From NCBI RefSeq assembly GCF_031344055.1, contig NZ_JADBEN010000001.1: a stretch of DNA of 64,000 nt; one strand, 5' to 3'. The notes under the pieces were generated by a model. It had not been told where the DNA came from, did no database searches, and saw only the letters and a program-made list of their open reading frames with translations. Source of the DNA: Methylobacillus flagellatus_A (GTDB lineage Bacteria > Pseudomonadota > Gammaproteobacteria > Burkholderiales > Methylophilaceae). This document shows, one piece after another, positions 61,017 through 64,000 of the stretch (positions within the stretch are counted from its first letter, which is position 1; every line of letters starts with the position of its first letter). Position numbers and translations under genes: made by a program.

Positions 61017-61355
61017 ATGGAATTTCTCAGCTCTCCTAATAGAGAACTGAGAACGGATGGCAAGGGCCGCTTTTTTGGTAGCGCTGGCACGCAAGGCAAT
61101 ACGTATGAGCCTGTTGTGACGCCTAAAGCACATGAAGCATCCTTGTTCGCCGAAGAGGTCAATCAATATCTCACTGAACACTATAATCATCACCATTTTT
61201 CAAGATTACAGGTGATTGCCCAACCAAAATTCCTGGGATTGTTACGCGATAAGCTGAATGACCAAGTGCGCAAATTGGTGGTGGAAGAAGTTTCCAAAGA
61301 CTTGTCCAAAGCCAGCGTGCAAGATATCCAGCAGCAAGTCAGCAATCTGCATTGA
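61017..61355 (+). pseudogene. Remnant or shortened host-attachment-type protein gene
   Basis: The 112-residue product matches the C-terminal two thirds of the host-attachment protein family (FFGSAGTQGNTYEPVVTPKA, FAEEVNQYLTEHYNHHHFSR, APKFLG-like AQPKFLGLLRDKL). Full members start with a WVxVAD-type segment. Directly upstream, in the same open frame and without a start codon, the sequence encodes RWWVIAS, which looks like that missing segment. An internal deletion of roughly 20-30 codons may have occurred. Translation from ATG 61017 would lack a good ribosome site. It may be inactive. Confidence 0.6.
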
Positions 61356-61593
61356 TACAAACGGCGGTTTAGGTTGCCCACTCAAGCCTTTTATAAAGAG
61401 TAGACCATCGGTCAGCCCTGCCTGGAGCGATCTTTTGTTACCTGAATTGCCCCAAACTACTATTGCGGACTAAAGATCGAATCGGCATTTCTTTTCCTGA
61501 AGGATCGTGTTTGCCAAGAGGGGAATCACTTCTGGAATAAGCGTGGGCTTGAGATTTATCATTTCGCGCTACTCAACCATGACCGTCAAGTGA

Positions 61594-61599
61594 TAGAAT
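61594..61599 (+). promoter_or_regulatory. Possible -10 element of tRNA-Leu
   Basis: TAGAAT lies 37 bases before the mature tRNA, followed by a GC-rich discriminator (ACGCGC), as in stringently controlled stable-RNA promoters. No convincing -35 was found. The 280 bases between the attachment-protein remnant and the tRNA hold no supported gene. Confidence 0.35.
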
Positions 61600-61636
61600 A
61601 CGCGCTGCTCCATTCGGGGCTTCTCAAGCATCTCCT

Positions 61637-61722
61637 GCCCGGGTGGTGAAATTGGTAGACACAAGAGACTTAAAATCTCTCGCCCTTTGGGCGTGCCGGT
61701 TCGATTCCGGCCCCGGGCACCA
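61637..61722 (+). tRNA. tRNA-Leu (anticodon UAA)
   Basis: The acceptor stem GCCCGGG (61637-61643) pairs with CCCGGGC (61712-61718), followed by A and an encoded CCA. The anticodon loop is CTTAAAA with anticodon TAA, giving leucine UUA decoding. There is a long variable arm (CGCCCTTTGGGCG) and a T-loop GGTTCGATTCC. An integrase gene faces its 3' end, so this tRNA is the likely attachment site. Confidence 0.97.
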
Positions 61723-61773
61723 AGCAAAATCAATCACTTAGATTTTCCATCACTTTTTGAAACTCGCTTTGTG

Positions 61774-62763
61774 TCAATAAAGTGTCAATCTCGCAAGCGG
61801 GTTCAGTGTCTTTGCTTCCTGTAGATGATCGGGTGCCATGTGCGCATAACGCATCGTCATGGCTAGCGTGGAATGCCCAAGCAGGCGTTGCAGCACTAAG
61901 ATATTGCCACCGTTCATCATGAAGTGGCTGGCGAAAGTATGGCGCAGCACGTGCGATAGTTGGCCTTGTGGCAGTTGTAGATTGCTCTTTTCGACAGCGT
62001 GCCTGAATTGGTTATAAGCTGGCTTGAAAAGATTACCACCTAGCGTTTTTGGCTTGAGTGCTGCCAGTTCTGCATATAGTGCTGCATCAATTGGAATCGA
62101 TCGGTTTTTGCCGGATTTTGTGCGGCTCAGGTGGATCATGCCATCTCTGACCTGGCTGACTTTTAAGCTCTCTGCTTCGCTCCACCTAGCACCCGTTGAA
62201 AGGCATATTTTGGTGATGCGCAATGCATCATCACTCAGGCAAGCCAATAGCTGCCTGATCTGATCTTGAGTTAGGTAGGCGAGTTCTTTTTCTTCGATCT
62301 TGAATTGCCGGATTTTGGAAAGCGGGTTTTCTTTGTTCCAATATCCCAGCCTTTTCAGTTCGTTGAATACGGCCCGCAAATAAGCATGGTCACGGTTGAT
62401 GAAGTTGGCCGATATACCAGCCTCAAGGCGTCTTGCACGGTAAGCTGAGAACTGTTCCGCATTGAAGTCATCGGCAAATGGATTGCCCAGGGCTGTGCAG
62501 ATGTTCTTGAGCTTAGGTAGTGTGTTCTTTGACTTGAGGTGCTGGCCGTGATGCTCATGCCATAAATCAACCAGGTCACTTAGCTTGCGCTTGTCTTTTT
62601 TGGGAGGTTGCCATGCCGGCGTCTGGATGACCTGGGTTTTGACCCAGGCTTCCCAGGCCAAAGCTTCAGCTTTGGTGGATAGGGTCTTGCGGAAGCGCTT
62701 CGCGCCTTGTCCGCCTGGCTGGATATCGACTCGCCAGCCAGAGGTTACTTTCTTGATTGTCAT
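61774..62763 (-). CDS. int: Phage tyrosine recombinase/integrase
   Basis: The 329-residue integrase has an N-terminal arm-binding-like region, a core-binding SAM-like domain (about 65-165) and a catalytic domain with all residues present: Arg in STGARWSEAE, Lys in SRTKSGKNR, His-x-x-Arg in LSHVLRHTFASHF, His in LLGHSTL and Tyr in AMTMRYAHM. It points at tRNA-Leu 50 bases away. Its start is two bases after the zot stop, so it is expressed with phage morphogenesis genes. Confidence 0.93.
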   Translation of the reverse strand: MTIKKVTSGWRVDIQPGGQGAKRFRKTLSTKAEALAWEAWVKTQVIQTPAWQPPKKDKRKLSDLVDLWHEHHGQHLKSKNTLPKLKNICTALGNPFADDFNAEQFSAYRARRLEAGISANFINRDHAYLRAVFNELKRLGYWNKENPLSKIRQFKIEEKELAYLTQDQIRQLLACLSDDALRITKICLSTGARWSEAESLKVSQVRDGMIHLSRTKSGKNRSIPIDAALYAELAALKPKTLGGNLFKPAYNQFRHAVEKSNLQLPQGQLSHVLRHTFASHFMMNGGNILVLQRLLGHSTLAMTMRYAHMAPDHLQEAKTLNPLARLTLY

Positions 62764-62765
62764 GC

Positions 62766-63956
62766 TCAGTTGCTTTGGTTCGGGTTAAACGCCCATGGGG
62801 AAGCGGCAGTGCGTTCGCGTGCTATCAAACTCGGGCTACGCACTTCGTCAGCTTGTGGCTGACGAACGTCTACCGACGCGGGTGCTACCGAGTTTCCCGA
62901 ATCAGTGATTCGGGCTTCGGATGCAGCACGCTCTAAGTCACGGCGTCTAAGCTCGTCCCGGCGCTGTTGGTCTGCAAGAAGTCTTTCCCGTTCCGCCTGC
63001 TGCGTCCGTTCCGTCACACTCTGTCCCGGATCGAAGTCGACGAAAACGCCACTGCGGATGATCTGCCTGCAGAAGCCCTCATCCGTCTGTATTGGCGTGG
63101 CCTGTTGGCTATAGCATTTGCATTGCCCGCGGAAGTCTACGCAGGCCGCAATCACTGGTGCCGTCACCGGTTCTGTGATCTTGTCATAGACCGGCGCGCT
63201 ATATGGGATGCCTGGGACACGCTCCTGCCTGGCTTCAATCCACGTTAATTCCGGCTTGATAGGGGTAGGCACAGGCTGGTATTGCTGTACTGGCTGGTTG
63301 AGCAAGCTGCCATCTTCTTTTCCCGGCTCAGTACCGTGGCGATCGCTGAACCCGCCAATCGTGCTGATCAGGAACCAGATCACCGCGATGAACACCATAG
63401 GCAGCAGCACGACCAGCACCAGACGCGCCGGGATGCGTCGCTTCATGGTGTGCATATCGGCGGACTTGTACCAGCCGAACACTTCTTTCGGATAGACGAA
63501 GTGCTTTTTTATCGAGTCTTTCAGGCTCTTGACGTTTTCCCGTACCGACTGGAATTCATGGATGGTCGACTTCTGGAACCCGTAGAAGCGCACGACGTGA
63601 TAATGCCGGCCAACCAGCCGACGCAGGTTGCCGTCCAGCAGCATGGGGTGCTGGGTAATCAGGAACAGGTCATGGCCGTCGTGGCGGTGCACTTCCAATT
63701 GGCTGACGTGCTTGGGCACGGCGGCGCCATTGGCACGCGGGCGGAACGTCGTCTGGCATTCGTCAATGACGATGATGGCGCCTTTGGGGCAATCGACCCA
63801 GTCTTCGCCCTTGTCCATCTTGTGCCAGTCCAGGGTGAGTTCCGGGATACCGTGATAGAAAACGGGCCGGTTTTCTTGGTCGGCGAGGTCTTTGACGGTT
63901 TTAAGCGTGAACAGGCTTTTGCCGGAGCCGGGAAGGCCGGTGATTAAGGTAATCAT
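62766..63956 (-). CDS. zot: Zot-domain filamentous phage assembly ATPase (pI-like)
   Basis: The 396-residue protein begins with a P-loop, ITLITGLPGSGKSLFTLKTV, and a Walker B-like AIIVIDECQTTF, as in Zot/pI proteins. One transmembrane helix lies near residues 175-200 (LVLVVLLPMVFIAVIWFLIS). The C-terminal periplasmic tail contains CVDFRGQCKCYSQQATPI, similar to other inovirus Zot tails. pI-type proteins drive phage extrusion through the envelope; a toxin role should not be assumed. Its start overlaps the upstream gene in ATGA. Confidence 0.92.
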   Translation of the reverse strand: MITLITGLPGSGKSLFTLKTVKDLADQENRPVFYHGIPELTLDWHKMDKGEDWVDCPKGAIIVIDECQTTFRPRANGAAVPKHVSQLEVHRHDGHDLFLITQHPMLLDGNLRRLVGRHYHVVRFYGFQKSTIHEFQSVRENVKSLKDSIKKHFVYPKEVFGWYKSADMHTMKRRIPARLVLVVLLPMVFIAVIWFLISTIGGFSDRHGTEPGKEDGSLLNQPVQQYQPVPTPIKPELTWIEARQERVPGIPYSAPVYDKITEPVTAPVIAACVDFRGQCKCYSQQATPIQTDEGFCRQIIRSGVFVDFDPGQSVTERTQQAERERLLADQQRRDELRRRDLERAASEARITDSGNSVAPASVDVRQPQADEVRSPSLIARERTAASPWAFNPNQSN

Positions 63957-64000
63957 TTGGTGAGCCCGAACTTGGTCATCAAGCCGTTAGTGACGCCTTG
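63953..64000 (-). CDS. C-terminal end of a further phage gene (cut by window)
   Basis: The last 15 codons, ending GVTNGLMTKFGLTK and a TGA that overlaps the zot start, belong to a gene entering from beyond the window. In filamentous phages a small membrane protein (DUF2523/minor coat type) usually precedes zot, which this could be. The fragment alone is too short to name. Confidence 0.6.
   Translation of the reverse strand, partial: QGVTNGLMTKFGLTK

Larger units (their letters stand above)
61723..64000. mobile_element. Integrated filamentous (inovirus-like) prophage, one end
   Basis: The segment begins at the 3' end of tRNA-Leu and holds leftward genes for a tyrosine integrase, a Zot/pI-like assembly ATPase and one more protein cut by the window edge. 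Zot is a hallmark of filamentous phages. The tRNA 3' part (about 61690-61722) is the likely attachment core. The other end, coat protein and replication genes lie beyond 64000. Confidence 0.8.

Noticed and set aside
62766..63956. Zot as a bacterial enterotoxin
   Set aside because: P-loop, membrane helix and phage context fit the filamentous-phage assembly ATPase; nothing indicates toxin function.

Overview
The window reads as a chromosomal segment of a betaproteobacterium, most likely a methylotroph of the Methylophilaceae (Methylobacillus/Methylovorus-like). This rests on gene content (RelA with a degenerate hydrolase domain, cyo quinol oxidase, an EPS-associated MarR regulator ahead of a sugar cluster) and on the general look of the proteins. 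No rRNA or other marker is present, so the assignment is an inference.

Layout. 1-9.5 kb is housekeeping: the 3' end of typA, a TPR/2OG-oxygenase protein, a palindromic intergenic repeat, rmuC, a small ORF overlapping moaD-moaE, a Lon-family protease, Hsp15, a radical SAM protein and a short-chain dehydrogenase. 9.6-28.1 kb is one long rightward polysaccharide/O-antigen cluster: a MarR-type EPS regulator, GDP-L-fucose genes (manC-gmd-fcl), a Wzx-like flippase, two methyltransferases, several glycosyltransferases, a sugar SDR plus DegT aminotransferase, then a 4-reductase / phosphoglycosyl transferase / 4,6-dehydratase trio, galU and a purine phosphoribosyltransferase. The flippase region is strikingly AT-rich, with composition breaks inside fcl and inside the FkbM-type methyltransferase gene.

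28.1-35.5 kb is the most unusual stretch. A 215-bp inverted-repeat element ends in the stop codon of a CheY-like regulator. This is divergent from a MerR/BldC-type HTH-REC regulator and a PAS histidine kinase. Then come a 638-residue repeat lipoprotein and a TpsB/FhaC-like outer-membrane transporter. The promoter regions of the CheY-like gene and of the lipoprotein gene share one architecture: TTGACA followed by three 9-bp direct repeats (TGATAAAAA) at identical offsets. This suggests a dedicated regulatory and surface-export module.

35.5-53.3 kb holds gdhA, srkA, a cupin, the zinc-free L36 paralogue with a palindrome over its -35, an MFS carrier, two small unknown proteins, the cyoABCD-cyoE operon, an ecotin with Arg at P1, relA, a divergent alkA/alkB repair pair, an amidotransferase, a GNAT enzyme and a HAD-like protein lacking the nucleophile. 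53.4-61 kb is a heavy-metal RND efflux operon (TolC-adaptor-pump) with its own two-component system. After a remnant of a host-attachment-type gene comes tRNA-Leu(UAA). Next to it is the end of an integrative filamentous prophage (tyrosine integrase, Zot/pI-like ATPase, and one more truncated gene at the window edge).
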